DNA from: Pseudocercospora fijiensis CIRAD86 | Taxonomy: Eukaryota > Ascomycota > Dothideomycetes > Mycosphaerellales > Mycosphaerellaceae | Reading direction: 5' to 3' | DNA length: 64,000 nt | Assembly (NCBI RefSeq): GCF_000340215.1 | Contig: NW_006921546.1 | Coordinates: 628,788 to 692,787, forward strand | Shown here: piece by piece, positions 1 to 11,049 of the stretch | Numbering within the stretch: position 1 is the first letter of the stretch | How the letters are laid out: each line of letters starts with the position of its first letter | Made by a program: the position numbers and the translations under genes | Notes under the pieces: model-generated | The model's database searches: none | Told to the model about the DNA's origin: nothing | The model's input: the letters and a program-made list of their open reading frames with translations, nothing else

Positions 1-1387
1 GCATTCCTCCCCAGGCGCCGATGGATGTGATGTCTTGGGTTCTTTTGTGGGACTTCTTGCTGCAGAATCTGCTCTTTCTGTGCTGGGATGGTGGCTGTTG
101 TTGTCGGACAATTATGCTATGACATGGCGCTTCCGGCCTGTGGTAACCCGTGCGATGAGATGAAAATTCGAACTTGAGATCTCATAAACTCACTCCACTC
201 GCGTCCCACGGCCACAATCTTCACCAAGAACGATGGGACTGCGCGATCCTGACTCTCTGAGCTTCAAGCAGATCCAACAACCGGCGACTGAGCACGGAAA
301 TGGCAAGAAGCTTCGGTGCTGCTGTAGCAAATATTCCCAACTGATCGGTGGGATGTCGGACCCGGAATTGCTACATCAGACGTTCGCCTGTTCGTCTCCA
401 TGCTCAACGAGGATACCAAATTCCAACTGGCATGCCTCGCTGTCGCCACTTTGCGTAGCTCGGTCGAAGAACGTGTGGCACGGTCATGATATTAGCAAGC
501 GATGCTGACCACTACCGGGGCTCACTGGTGGAGCAAAGCGGACAAGTCTCGCACGGAGTTTGATAATGTGCAGAATGTAGTGGAGAAAGGCGGGTTTTTG
601 GACATGGAAATGCACAGAGCTGGAGTCTTCCCTCATTCGAGTAGATCATTCGGAGGCCACGAGCAGGGGATTCAATAGCTGATGGACCATCCAAAAGATG
701 TGCGCAGTTGATGGTGAACAGGAGTCGGCCGGAAGGGTTTCGAGCGTAGCATTGTTTCCTGCCTGGAAAGCTTCGGGTCGTCCCAGCTGATGATGTAAGC
801 GGGCGTGGGGGCGGCCGGCCGAAGAACCTGGCCCTTGCTCTTCGCAAACGCGTTTCCTAACAACTCCCACTTCAAGCAGCAGGTCATCATGCCGGAGACC
901 TCGAGCAGAGACAAACAATTTGCAAATCCACCTCGCTCCAAGTAAGTGACTTGAACTCGTAGCTAGCTCTTACCGTTCCTAGGAAGTCGAAAGCCATTCG
1001 CGACCGGCGATTCTGTGTGTGGCGACAACGAATATCTACGCCGCCAATCGACCGATATACTCACGATACCGCTACCAACATTCCTCGCCTCATCACACCA
1101 GAGACATCGTAGCCTGCGAGATTGGCGTCTGCATCAACTCTATCCTGTCGCAATCCGGCACGACTCTGCCACTGCTGGCCCTTCAAGAAACCACCCTCTC
1201 GACCATTCTTCATACTTCTGGCGGTGTATGGCGGACATTAGCGATGATAACGATCGCATGGACGGCAAGCGCTGTGGCGGAGTCTTTGGGGATGGCGTGC
1301 TTGTCTGGAATGGTACAAGTGTCGGCGAACACGCCAACAGGCGGCTTGAGAAAAAGGCGAGAAGGAGGGAATGCAAAAGCAGGCCCG

Positions 1388-1500
1388 AGCCATGGCGCGA
1401 GGCATGGCATGAGGCATGGTATGAGGCATATCATGAGGCACAGGAAGAGGCATGGTTTGGGGCGGAGCATGGGATGAGGCGGAGGATAGGGATGGCATAA
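1388..1500 (+). repeat. degenerate short tandem repeat around GAGGCATGG
   Basis: The unit GGCATGA/GGCATGG is repeated many times with small changes from 1388 to about 1500. In one plus frame it reads as a W/E/A-rich run (EAWHEAWYEAYHEA), in another as an H/R/M-rich run (RHGMRHGMRH). Low-complexity repeats of this kind open several frames at once, so the overlapping ORFs here are probably a by-product of the repeat rather than genes. Confidence 0.7.
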
Positions 1501-1881
1501 GGCAAAGCATGAGCACGACAAATGAAGAGCAGGATTTTATGGTACAGATACCAGCGGCTACTGTAGAGTTCAGTAGGGAGGCGTGAGATATCGTGCTGTG
1601 ATTTCCTTCGTAGGAAGCTTTCTTTCTTCCAACGCTACCAGCCAATCCGCCTCGCATTTCATCTCACTCCACTCCTGAGGCCGCCTTTTGCATATCCTGC
1701 CCCACCCGTCCGATGGTGGACCCCATGGCAGACGGCGTGCCTGTCCGATGTCGTGCACTAGGTTGTCGATGTTCCTTTCGCGTAGGTCGAAACCCCCACG
1801 CAGTTGAAAGGTCAGTATCGTTGACACTGCACACCCAGGCATCTGTAGCCACTGACTGGCTGCGAAAGGATCTACAAACCC

Positions 1882-3072
1882 TTGAAACTTCCGGCTCGAA
1901 TAAGCGAAAAGAGCTGTCAGCTCATCATTCTCGGCTCGGATAAGCGAAAAGAGCTGGCAGCCCATCATTTGTCCTTCAATTGGCGGCGACCGGCGTTTCT
2001 CTCACTCCCCTCGCGAACTTTTCTTCTCCTCCGTCACTGCCTCGAAACGAAGCGCGACCTCACTCACAATGTCGATCTTCACGCCCGACTTGGATGCCTC
2101 AATATCTTGGCCAACGACAGCGACAACTACGAAAGCTCGAGCTTCGGTGTAGGCACCTGTTCCTGTCCTTACAATGTACACTGGACTTGCGGCTCGCAGA
2201 CTCACGACTTCAGGGCCTCCGTGTGCGCTGATAGGCCACATCACAGCTTCGCTGATGTTTGGCTCTACAGAGAGTTGCTGAATATGACACGCGAGACCTT
2301 TACGAACGGCAACCACATTCCCACGCGCAAAGCAGTCCTCATTCAAGCTCAATTTTCCTATCAATACCCTAAAGTCAACCATTCTCTATGCATCCCAACC
2401 ACCTCCATCGCTGTGAGCTTGCATCCGGCTCCCGCTGTGGGAAGACCAGGCGCCAATGAGCAAGATCCAGCAGCGCATAGTCACTCCCCCAGTCGCCGAT
2501 CCGTCGCTCCTAGTCGCTCTGCTTCTGGTTGCTCTTCGCGAAGCCGAGGCGCTGTATATTCGATCGAGGAGACTGTGGAAGAAGTTGAAGTGGCCGTGCT
2601 TCCGGAGAAGTTGGAACAGACGCTGGCACTCAGAATATGGATAGAGCCTCTTGACACTTGGGTGCGCGTGACGGATCTGAAGCCAACGATAACGCAGAGG
2701 CTGGGGACATCCAGCAGGACGGAAACAACAGTGCAGAGGACGATCAACGCACTTCGTCCTGCGCATCACTCTGCCAGACACGCAGGTGCCGCACAAGGCC
2801 GTGAGTACTCGCCAGTGGATCGAGAAGACTTCAGATGCACTCCCGAACCCGCTGCTCAGCATGCGCTGTTTAACCTGGCACGTGGAATCGAACGCCTTGA
2901 CCAGATCCACGGCTCCTACGACCACGAATCCGAGGGCGCCGCCACTGCCATTATCCAAAGCTATGGTTGTGGAAATCGCAAGAGACACGGAGAGAGACCC
3001 GGAGGTGGCTTTCCACGCAGATCAGGCGATATTGGCCGGAGCCAAGAAGCTGTCAAGTCAAGAAGTGGTTAG
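1882..3072 (+). CDS. 396-codon open frame, doubtful gene
   Basis: This is the longest open frame in the non-RIPed flank (396 codons from the ATG at 1882). I recognise no domain. The predicted protein is rich in Ser, Arg, His and Pro, with one short acidic stretch (EETVEEVEVAVLPEKLEQ) around residues 231-250. There is no clear signal peptide or membrane segment. A 200-codon frame runs the other way inside it (2386-2988), so openness alone is weak evidence. The start lies inside a 40-bp direct duplication (1893-1972). It may be a lineage-specific gene or chance openness in GC-balanced DNA. Confidence 0.2.
   Translation: MKLPARISEKSCQLIILGSDKRKELAAHHLSFNWRRPAFLSLPSRTFLLLRHCLETKRDLTHNVDLHARLGCLNILANDSDNYESSSFGVGTCSCPYNVHWTCGSQTHDFRASVCADRPHHSFADVWLYRELLNMTRETFTNGNHIPTRKAVLIQAQFSYQYPKVNHSLCIPTTSIAVSLHPAPAVGRPGANEQDPAAHSHSPSRRSVAPSRSASGCSSRSRGAVYSIEETVEEVEVAVLPEKLEQTLALRIWIEPLDTWVRVTDLKPTITQRLGTSSRTETTVQRTINALRPAHHSARHAGAAQGREYSPVDREDFRCTPEPAAQHALFNLARGIERLDQIHGSYDHESEGAATAIIQSYGCGNRKRHGERPGGGFPRRSGDIGRSQEAVKSRSG
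1893..1972. repeat. 40-bp direct duplication
   Basis: Two adjacent copies, starting GGCTCGAATAAGCG at 1893 and GGCTCGGATAAGCG at 1933, share the same order of bases over 40 bp with a few substitutions. It appears to be a simple tandem duplication. Confidence 0.8.
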
Positions 3073-3236
3073 CAGAGTCAAGAGGTGGCCGAGTCAAGAA
3101 GTAGTCAGCAGAATCAAGACGTGGCCAGCAGAGTCAAGGAATGGCCAGCAGAGTCAAGGAGTGGCGAGGAAAGTCAAGAAGTGGTCAAGGCAAGAAGTAA
3201 TCAGCAGAGTCAAGAAGTGGCCAGAATCAAGACAAT
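3056..3236 (+). repeat. degenerate tandem repeat, AGTCAAGAAGTGG family
   Basis: Units beginning AGTCAAGAAGTGG or close variants recur about every 15-30 bases across 180 bp, often separated by a CAGCAG-like spacer. In a plus frame the array encodes SQEVVSR and VKKWP-like blocks. It runs from the 3' end of the 396-codon frame into the next overlapping frame. No function is evident. Confidence 0.75.
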
Positions 3237-3465
3237 TCGAGAGAGCACCGCCGCCATTATATGCAAGGACATGGTCGTAGAGACTGCAGGAGACACGGAG
3301 GCAGTTCCTTACGCAGATAAGGCGACAGTGGTCATAGTCAAGAAGTAGGCAGAGTCAAGAAGAGCTTTGAGCGCGGCTACCATCCCAACACATCCAGATC
3401 TGAGGTCAAAGTAGCACCCCTGCTAATATCTCGCCTGATGAAGAAAACAAGCAACTCTCACGCAT

Positions 3466-3708
3466 ATGTCCGAGCCTATCAATATGGCGACGAAGAGTAG
3501 CATCGCGCCGGTTACAGCACTGTTCGAATTCGACGAAATGACGAGGACGGGCAGCCGCAACGCGCCCGTCAAGGTACTGTTCAAATTCCCCGCAATGACG
3601 AGCACGAAGACCTACGAGCCGGTCAAATTCCACGCAGCGACGACAACTCGGACGGCAAAGTCAACCAGAGTGTCTACGCCTCCGAGAAATGCCGCAATCT
3701 GGTCTTGA
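3466..3708 (+). CDS. 80-codon repeat-containing small ORF, doubtful
   Basis: A short plus-strand frame built on an imperfect repeat of about 18-19 residues: APVTALFEFDEMTRT, then APVKVLFKFPAMTST, then a shorter EPVKFHAATTT. The DNA repeat underneath (about 3505-3660) is also visible. The match is kept at the protein level (LF.F...MT.T), which is why I list it. I do not recognise the motif, and the frame is short enough to be chance. Confidence 0.25.
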   Translation: MSEPINMATKSSIAPVTALFEFDEMTRTGSRNAPVKVLFKFPAMTSTKTYEPVKFHAATTTRTAKSTRVSTPPRNAAIWS

Positions 3709-4089
3709 AGCAGTTATAGAATCCAAATGACCAGGGAGCTCGTAGCTAGAACAGCTACTGCTGAGGATTTTCGAAGGAGCTAGACCTAAGAAGGATGCTA
3801 AAGAGGATGCCGTCGTGCAGTGGCATCAAACGGATTGCTTTAAGCAGGTGTTGGGTTCACGGTGGAATCCAAAAACATGGAAAACGAACATCTCGATCTA
3901 GCAATTATCTTTGAATTCGGCATGAGCCTTAGTCTTGGGGTCTTCCGCTGCGTTCGAATCTTCTTCGCCTCTGTGCTCCTACGCTCGACCTTCGGCGCTA
4001 GCGAGGAGTGCCAGCGTGTGTGCCTAACGCTAATGCAGCTCGTGAGGCATTCTTCCTTAAGCACTCTCAGCTTCTTTTTTTTTTGATCT

Positions 4090-4470
4090 CGTGAAGGTGA
4101 TAGTGGCCTGCTAGATGCTCTGGATCGGTTGATGATTTGGCTATCTTCAATACCAGAGAGGAGTTTTCGAATTCTAGGCACAGGTAATGGCGGCCTGCTG
4201 GACTCTCTGTATTCATTGACGTCTTGGCCAATGCTAGAGAAGAGCTCCTGGGTTCTTGGTACAAGTGATAGTGGCCCGCTGGATTCTCTGGGTTGATTAA
4301 TGCCTTCTTGGTTGATGCCGGAGAGGGGATCGTCCCGCCCAACTTGAGGGCCGGAGAGGAAGTTTTGAATCCTTGGTACAGGTGATAGTGAATTGTCGGA
4401 TCCTCTAGGCTAATTGACGTCTTGGTCAACTTGAATACCGCAGAGGAAGTCGTGAGTTCTGGGCACAGTC
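4090..4470 (-). repeat. four-unit imperfect tandem repeat, possibly coding on the minus strand
   Basis: Units anchored on GGTGATAGTGG-like sequence start near 4096, 4183, 4264 and 4381 (spacing 87, 81 and 117 bases). On the minus strand they translate to repeats of about 27-39 residues with a recurring SPAGHYHLYQ-type block, inside a 175-codon frame (4067-4594). Conservation is partly at the amino-acid level. The protein is unknown to me, and an exon of a larger gene is possible. Confidence 0.45.
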
Positions 4471-4547
4471 GGTATGTCGCGTCCAAGAGGTGTATAGACG
4501 CGTGCGTCCACTTGACTCCCATCTGCATCCCATCTGCATCTCTCGTC

Positions 4548-4776
4548 TGCCGTCGTGACAAACCGCAGACACGACCCCAAATGGGGCGTTCCATTGCGGT
4601 ATACCCTTGGGTCTGACCGTGATGTGCCTGTCAATGTCCTGAGGTGTTCCCCATGAACCAGGTGCCCTCGTAATGCTAGACAAGGCGTCGTCTACCGTCA
4701 TCACCAAGCGCAGGCATATCCCCAGATTCAGCGTTCTTTTGCGGTTTACCCTGTGGTCTGACCGTGGTGTAGCGGA
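4548..4776. repeat. 80-bp direct repeat, two diverged copies 149 bp apart
   Basis: Positions 4548-4627 and 4697-4776 align along their whole length. Both hold a CCGCAG/GCGCAG start, a TTGCGGTATACCCT/TTGCGGTTTACCCT core and GGTCTGACCGTG near the end. The copies differ by many substitutions. Minus-strand frames cover both, giving SDHRVNRKRT-like and SDPRVYRNGT-like peptides, so the repeat may once have been coding. Confidence 0.7.
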
Positions 4777-5380
4777 GAATGTTGTAAAACAAGCGAGTGT
4801 ATCATATCTGGCATTACCAAGACGTGAAAAGCTCTTCTTCGGTGATTGTGCAACATTTGTCCATTGCCCTTCCTGCCTTCCTGTTCGACTGGGTCTTGCT
4901 CTTGACTTTGTCCTTGGCATGCTTAGAGTTAGAACGGGTGGCTTTCTTTGGTAATGGAACTAGGGACCGTGAGTCGTGAGATAGCTTGAGGTTTCGAAAG
5001 TCTTGTATAACCTGCTGCGGTCGACCTTGTTTCGTCCGGGAGCCAGTACTTGATGATAGATTGACGCACTCCAACTCCTACTAGACGGCCCACTTTGCCA
5101 CCATCCTTGGACTTCTCCCCAGCCGGCACCTTTTCATTGTGCACATGGATTTTGCGGCGGAATATTCGGAGATGGGAGAGATGAGGAAAATGATTGGGCT
5201 AACAGAGCTCTCGAGAAACAATTTTCCGAGGCGTGCAGAAATCTAGGACCTGATAATGGTGGGGGTGATGTTGGCTCGGCGTGCTGTATGCGGTGCGGCA
5301 TCTAGCAAAGACTTAGGTCGAGAAGGATGATGCGTGTTTCACTGATCGGGACTTTGTTGACTCTCCGCCAATCCCAATCT

Positions 5381-5385
5381 GGTAG
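5381..5385. repeat. target site duplication, left (GGTAG)
   Basis: GGTAG directly before the left LTR is repeated as GGTAG directly after the right LTR (12291-12295). Five base pairs is the usual duplication for Ty1/copia integrases and fixes the outer ends of the element. Confidence 0.9.
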
Positions 5386-5537
5386 TGTTGTGATTGAGCT
5401 AAGTAGAACAAGTTATTGATTGATTGACTATAGAATTGTATAGAGAAGAAGGGATCAAGTTCTGTCTGCGCTAGATGCTACATATATTACTAGAAAATTA
5501 GCTCTTAGTACTTGGCAGTGCTAACTGATCTATAACA
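5386..5537 (-). repeat. copia 3' LTR (left end)
   Basis: 152 bp, starting TGTTGTGATTGAGC and ending TATAACA, a RIPed form of the CACAACA seen in the right copy. It is the element's 3' LTR because the polypurine tract abuts its inner edge. Confidence 0.92.
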
Positions 5538-5546
5538 CTCCCCCTT
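5538..5546 (-). promoter_or_regulatory. copia polypurine tract
   Basis: On the minus strand this reads AAGGGGGAG, directly next to the LTR. It is the expected plus-strand DNA primer site and sets the element's orientation. Confidence 0.75.
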
Positions 5547-5879
5547 AGGTAGAATCTATTAGAATGAAAGGCCATTTTCCCTTACTTAGCTACTATACGC
5601 GTTGTTAGTTAAAGTGTAACTACCTTGTAACTTATTAGATGCAAGTAACCTATATATAACGATCTAAGTAATATAGGGTTGCTTCTCCTAGCTCGCTAAT
5701 TAGTCTAGTCCTTTTATATACATTAAAGTAAAGATAAAGTCGTGCTTACCGTACGCTTACTACTTAGACCCTAAGCCTAGCAGTCTATATTTAAGAAGTG
5801 CGCTTTCTTGTTTAAACTTAAACTTCTTCTTTCTACTAACTAATATATAACTAATACTTTCTAATATAGCTTAACTTAA

Positions 5880-6990
5880 CCTAATTCCAATTAGAGGTAC
5901 TATTATAGCTATAGCAACTTAGCCTAGTCTAGGTAGCCTAGCTACTAGTATAGGTAGTAGTAGCGGAGGAGATAATCCGAATAAGAAGTTGCCTAGTCGC
6001 TATAATAAGTAGTAGCTAATTAATAATAGTAAGGCTTTTGCTAATTAGATGCGCCTTCCTATACTAATAGAGAGTAGTCTTAAAGGAGATTAAGATTACC
6101 GTCGCGCTCCTATAGAAGATCCTAACCGCTCTAGCTAACTCGAAGTTTAACGAAATGCCTCTATAGCTACGCAATACCGACGTTGTTATCTTCGTACGCA
6201 CCCTTAAGCAAAAGGGTAGCAACTCTCCCTTATACTTAACTGTCGTAGCTATAATGCGCAGGGCGGATAAGAAGTTCAACCTAGCCTCTAGATCTAACGT
6301 TAACTATCTTCCGGCTGCACTCGTATATACTGCTTCTAGTCGCACTATTTATTAGGGAAATGATAGGTATAAGCCCTATTAGGAGGGTAAGGGTATATAT
6401 AAGGAGTATATTACTCTAACCGTTAATAGGAGCAAGTTCCTTAAGGGTGCCTATACTAATTGTGCTAGCCCGAACTATTATAGTTATTATAACAAGTCGA
6501 GTAAGTTAGGTTTAACTTAAGACCTTAATTAGGAAAAAAAACTAACTAGGTTGCAGGCTATATATCGCGCCCTCGTTCGAGTACTAACCGCTAGGCAGGT
6601 CTTCTAGGTCCTATTAGGCTGCCGCCTCGTAACCTAGGTAGTATAGTAGGCAGTAATTAGCGTCGCCTATATATCCCGATTCCTTCTAGGATTAATTAGA
6701 ACACTCCGGAAGGCGCTTAGGCGATTGCGAATGCGTTAGCTTAGCAGGTAGGAGTCTACGCTGCTGCTGCGATAGCTAGTCGTAGTCGCAATCCAAACTC
6801 TCGGCTTTCTTCTAGATCGGCTATACTAGCCCCGTCTAGCTCCTCTTAGAGTAGACTGTCCGATCGTCACTCTTCTTAGAGTAGGCTATCTAATCGTTAG
6901 GATAAAGAAAAGGGTGATTCTAACGAGGAAATAGGCAGTCCTTAAAGGGATAGGAGTATTCTTAGAAGGTTAGAGATCCTTTAGATAAAA
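5880..6990 (+). pseudogene. antisense passenger gene in copia, DUF3716-like cysteine cluster
   Basis: Between pol and the 3' LTR, the plus strand (opposite to gag-pol) keeps one long frame broken mainly by TAG/TAA at sites expected for Gln or Trp. From about 6065 it reads through a 300-residue stretch. Recognisable pieces are LRNTDVVIFVRTLKQKGSN near 6170, and KGAYTNCA followed by PNYYSYYNKSS near 6445-6500. Here Tyr stands where TGC/TGT may have become TAC/TAT, so the ancestral form would be a GACTNC-x-C-x-C type cluster. That resembles the fungal DUF3716 domain, whose function is unknown. A Ser/Arg-rich tail follows (about 6790-6990), apparently in a shifted frame. This is not a normal copia gene and looks captured or accessory. 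The family assignment is tentative; the existence of an antisense frame is better supported. Confidence 0.5.
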
Positions 6991-7199
6991 CTTCTAATGC
7001 ATAATTTGAGATTTGTAGTATTAGGGAGATTCTAGTCCTTATAGATTAGGCTAATCTAGTTTCGATATTTGTTTCTACTTTAAGATATTATACTAAGAGC
7101 TAAAAGATTGCTCTAGATACCGAGATGCCCCGGTAGAGAACTAGAAGAGTAGTTAGTCTATAGAGAGTAATAAAATGAAAATAAGTATATTGAGTTTAA

Positions 7200-10100
7200 C
7201 TTCCTATTCTAGTAATAAATAAGAATAAAATAAGTAACTTTAGAGTTTGTCCTTTACTAGTCTAGATCCTAGAGGATAGGGTTGTTTGACTTAGGCTTAG
7301 TAAGCTAGTCTGCTATTTAGAGATTAGTAGGAATGTACTAAACATCAATCCTCCCTTTGTTATACTATTCCCTATAGTAATAGTTCCTTAGAGAAACATA
7401 CCTTAATCTACTAGAGTTGGTATAATTCTTTATAAGGTAGATAGTTAACTAGTTATCGTAGTTGATTTTAATATAGTTAAACCTAAACCTAGTAAAGCTA
7501 CTAATTTCCTTAGAGAGGTTCCTTAGCTACTTTAGCTCCCTTGCAGCTTTAGTTAGTGCTATATACTTAGCTTTAGTACTAGAGTAGACAACTTCTTTCT
7601 AAAGCTAGGATCTCTAGAGAACTAGTCCTCCTACTATAAGGAGCAGGAATCCTAATATAGACCTCGAGGTCTTTAGGTTACTAGCAAAGTTAGAATCTAA
7701 GTAGACCTTAAGGTAGCTCTTAATATTAACCTTGCTAGACTTGCTCTTCTTGAATACTAGGGACTTATTAACTGTTCCTACAATATATTTCTAAACATGT
7801 CTTGCTGCTGCAACATACTCTAGTCTAGGGTTTTGTAGGAATCTAGCTAGGTAGTTAATAGTATAAGTAATATTAGGTCTTGTCTAGTTGGAAAGATACT
7901 ATAGCTCCCTAATTATCTAATTGAAGAGTTTATAGTTCTCCTTCTTATAGTCTAGCTCGAAAGCAGTTAGGAGTTTCTTAAGTAGGTACTTTATACCCTT
8001 GTATTAGTTAAGACTATACTTTCTTAGCTTCTCTAGAGAGTAGTGCTTCTAGGAGATTCTAAGACTTATACTGTCTTTAATAATATACAGTCCTAGGAAG
8101 AGGTTTGTCTAGACAACCTTAATAGTATAGGTTTTCCTAAGTCCTTCGATTAGCTTATTAACCCTAGCTTAAGTCTTGCTAAAGATCTGAAAGTTATCAA
8201 CATAAAGGATAACTATAATCCCTTCTCCGATAAAGAGGCAGGCATCGCTCTTAGTTTTATACAAACTAAGGGTCTTGAGTATAGCTTCAGTATCGTAGTA
8301 CTATAAAGCAGCTAACTGCTTTATACTATATAAGCCTTTCTATACAATTATATATAGAAATTCCTCTAGGTCTTTTCTAATCAAATGTAACCCCTTAGGT
8401 GCGTTTATATAGTTAGGTCTATTAATGTCTAGTTCTAGAAATGCAGCCTTAACATCTACTTAACATCTAACCTAGCTAAAAGTAGCTAAAAGTCCTAAGT
8501 AGAACCTGCTTATTGCAGCTCTTAGGGTTGGAGCAAAGGTTTCTTTAAAGTTAACACCTTTCCTTTAGGTAAACCCTTTAGCTATACATCTCGCCTTAAA
8601 CTTCTTAGTGGAACTATTAGGCAAGCGCTTAATCTTCTAGACCTATTTGCTTAACATTAGTTTTCTACCTTTTAGAAGTTCTTTAGCAGAGATCCATTTA
8701 AGGGTGCCTGTTTTATCTAAAGACCTAAGTTCTTTAGTAACAGCTTCCCTCTAAAGCTTAGCATCTGTGCTATTTAGTGCTTTATAAAGTATAGATAGCT
8801 TACCCTCCCCTAGCTTCTTAGCCTTCTTCTTTAGGAATCTCCTAAGAGCAGCATTTAGGACCCTAGCTATATTACTATAGTTAGGTCTCCTTATCTACCT
8901 ACCCCTCGAGGATATTATAGGGGGTACATCTGCAAGGTCTAAGTACCTTAGCTTTGTTACAGCTCCTAGAGCTACTAGTAGTAAGGCACTTCTTAGCCTT
9001 TTCTGCCCTACTAGCTAGTTTGGCTAGTATAAGACTAGCCTAATTGCAACTTCCTAAGCTGCTAGTAGTAAGGCGGCTCTCGGCCTTTTCTAACCTACTA
9101 ACTAGTTTGGTTAGTATATTATCGGCGTATCCTTATCCTTATTATTCTTAGGCTAGTATTGGTTCTTAGGGGCCTATAGCTCCCGGGTCTCTTCGACTAG
9201 GCTTTCTAGATTCTCTAGATCTAATAGAATCTGCTCCCTCTAAAGAGGTGTTTCCCCTAAAGGTATTAGCTCCCCCGAAGGTACTAGCTCCCCCGAAGGT
9301 ACTTAAAACGGCTCTTTACTACTTCTAGAAGGAACAGGTCTACTAACCACCTGCTAGCTGCTCTAGGCTTGCTTAACATTAGGTAGGAATCCTAAAGCCA
9401 CTCTAGATTTACTAGGGTCAATTCCTAACTAAGAGTGTTTAATAACTTAAATATAGGGAGGGGCTAGATTTACCTTTCTGCCTTTATCCCCGTAGGTCTA
9501 ATCTTTATTAAAGGTAACATAACAGGAGAATTTGATTTTATGCTGCTATAGTCCTTTACTATAGTTAAACTAAGGCCGCTAGAGGAGGTAGTTTATCGAG
9601 GAGTTACTCTAGAATCTAATGCTCTAGTAGATTAGAGCTCTTAATATGAACTTTGTACCTCTTAGCCTCTCTTCTTTGCTAATGTGCTTGTATGCCTTGC
9701 AACCAAATCTCCTAACCCTAGACAGATCTACTAGAGTTCCCCCTTGCTTTAGATCCCTTTTAAGATAGACTAGAGGAACCTCCTTAGTTATTAGGTTAGC
9801 TAGCCTATTAGTCAAGTGCACAGAGTGCTTAATAGCATAGCTCTACAGCTCTTATAGTAAACCTGCATTAATAAGCATAGCCCTAGCCTTTGCTAGGATA
9901 GTCTTGTTTAATGACTCTGCAATGCCATTTTGTTTAGGTATATAGGGGCTTGAGAAATCCTACCTATACCCCTTGATTTTAGTAGCCTTTTAAAGGTGCT
10001 TGTTATTAAACTAGCCCCTATTGTCTAAGAACTAGATCTTTAGTCTTTTGCCAAATTGATTGGCCTATAAGCTTATCTACTTCTTAATAAGAGCGGGACC

Positions 10101-10850
10101 ATTTTTCAGGTCTAGGGTCTCGTTATCCTATCTGTGCCTTATCTTTGCACAAGTTAGCAGGTATAAGTAGCGGTTCCTATAGATGTCTAGAGGTATAACT
10201 AGTCTAACAATATCAATATAGATTTCATCTAGAGCTTAAACTAGAGTCCTTCTTACAATCCTTAAGACTATCCTCTAAGACCTTACAAGCTTATAGGCTT
10301 TATAGTGCCCTAATTCGGTAGTATTAATATAGTTAATGCTAAGACAGTCTTAGTAGGCTTTAGTTGCATTTAGTATCTTGCTTCTAATATAGCCAAGTCT
10401 CTAATGCACTCTAATAGTGTCTGCCTTCGGTTAGGCAACTGCTAGTATAACAGCTAGCTAGCTTTTAGGAGGAATAATCCTAATATACTTCAGAACTGTT
10501 ATAACATTATTAATCTTTGCCTCTCTAATAACCTTACTATCCTTTCTTTAGATAGTTATAGTTAGCCTGTGCAGGAAGTATCCAGTTTTACTATAGATCC
10601 TCTCTACTAAGATTAGATTTATATTAGAGTTAGGTAAATACAACACTTCTCTAAGCACTATCTTTGTAGTTTTGCCTTTCTAAAGGAATTCAAGGTAAAT
10701 GTCCCTAATCATTCTACAGCTTCCCTTACCTAAAGTAAGGCTAAACTTAGTAGGTGATTCAAGGGATCTAAGGTTATAGAACTAGTCCTTGTTGTTGAAT
10801 ATGTAGTATAATGTACTAGTGTCCCAGATTTTGATTGCTTTGTCCTAGTT
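7200..10850 (-). pseudogene. copia pol (protease, integrase, RT, RNase H), RIP-damaged
   Basis: The frame runs right to left. Protease: D-T-S motif (normally DTG/DSG) at 10815-10823. Pre-integrase zinc region near 10270-10420. Integrase core about 9850-10200, with a FLDN block and an NGIAES block holding the second Asp and the Glu. Integrase C-terminal part with FGCKAY near 9690, within a 65-codon stretch still open (9624-9821). Reverse transcriptase about 7900-8750, with KGLYSIKQ (normally LYGLKQ) and YVDN at 8193-8204. RNase H about 7215-7760, with VVYSSTKAKY and ADQLTKP near its end. Scattered in-frame TAG/TAA replace Gln and Trp codons. YVDN has lost the second catalytic Asp by a CpA-to-TpA change, so the copy cannot be active. 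Confidence 0.88.
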
Positions 10851-11049
10851 TATAGGGGATGCTAATGCAATAGGAGTTAGGCTTTAATTAAAGGATGCTT
10901 AGGCTAGGGTTAGTGCAACGCATGCCCCTAAAGCCTAGCCTTCCGAGTTAGAATCTGATTTATACTCGTTATTATCATCGCTGCTATTATCTTTTCTAGT
11001 AGCTGTAGCCTTGTTCCTAGACTTAGATTTATCCTTATCCTTTGATTTA

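Larger units (their letters stand above)
1..5380. other. non-RIPed flank without recognisable genes
   Basis: This stretch has ordinary base composition with plentiful CA and TG, in sharp contrast to everything right of 12.3 kb. No reading frame gave a protein family I recognise. Most frames are short and overlap others on the opposite strand, so I do not call genes here with confidence. A possible degenerate coding stretch lies at about 330-940 on the plus strand, followed by a 41-base GTAAGT...CTAG segment (942-982) that resembles a very short intron. What stands out is a set of weak, imperfect direct repeats, listed separately. It could be gene-poor intergenic or decayed subtelomere-like DNA next to a transposon-rich block. 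Confidence 0.6.

Noticed and set aside
942..982. Intron with GTAAGT and CTAG ends
   Set aside because: Only 41 bases, and neither flanking frame gives a recognisable protein; it may be chance.
1238..1657. 139-codon minus frame and several overlapping frames at 1.0-1.65 kb
   Set aside because: They are produced by the GAGGCATGG repeat, which is open in several frames on both strands, and have no domain.
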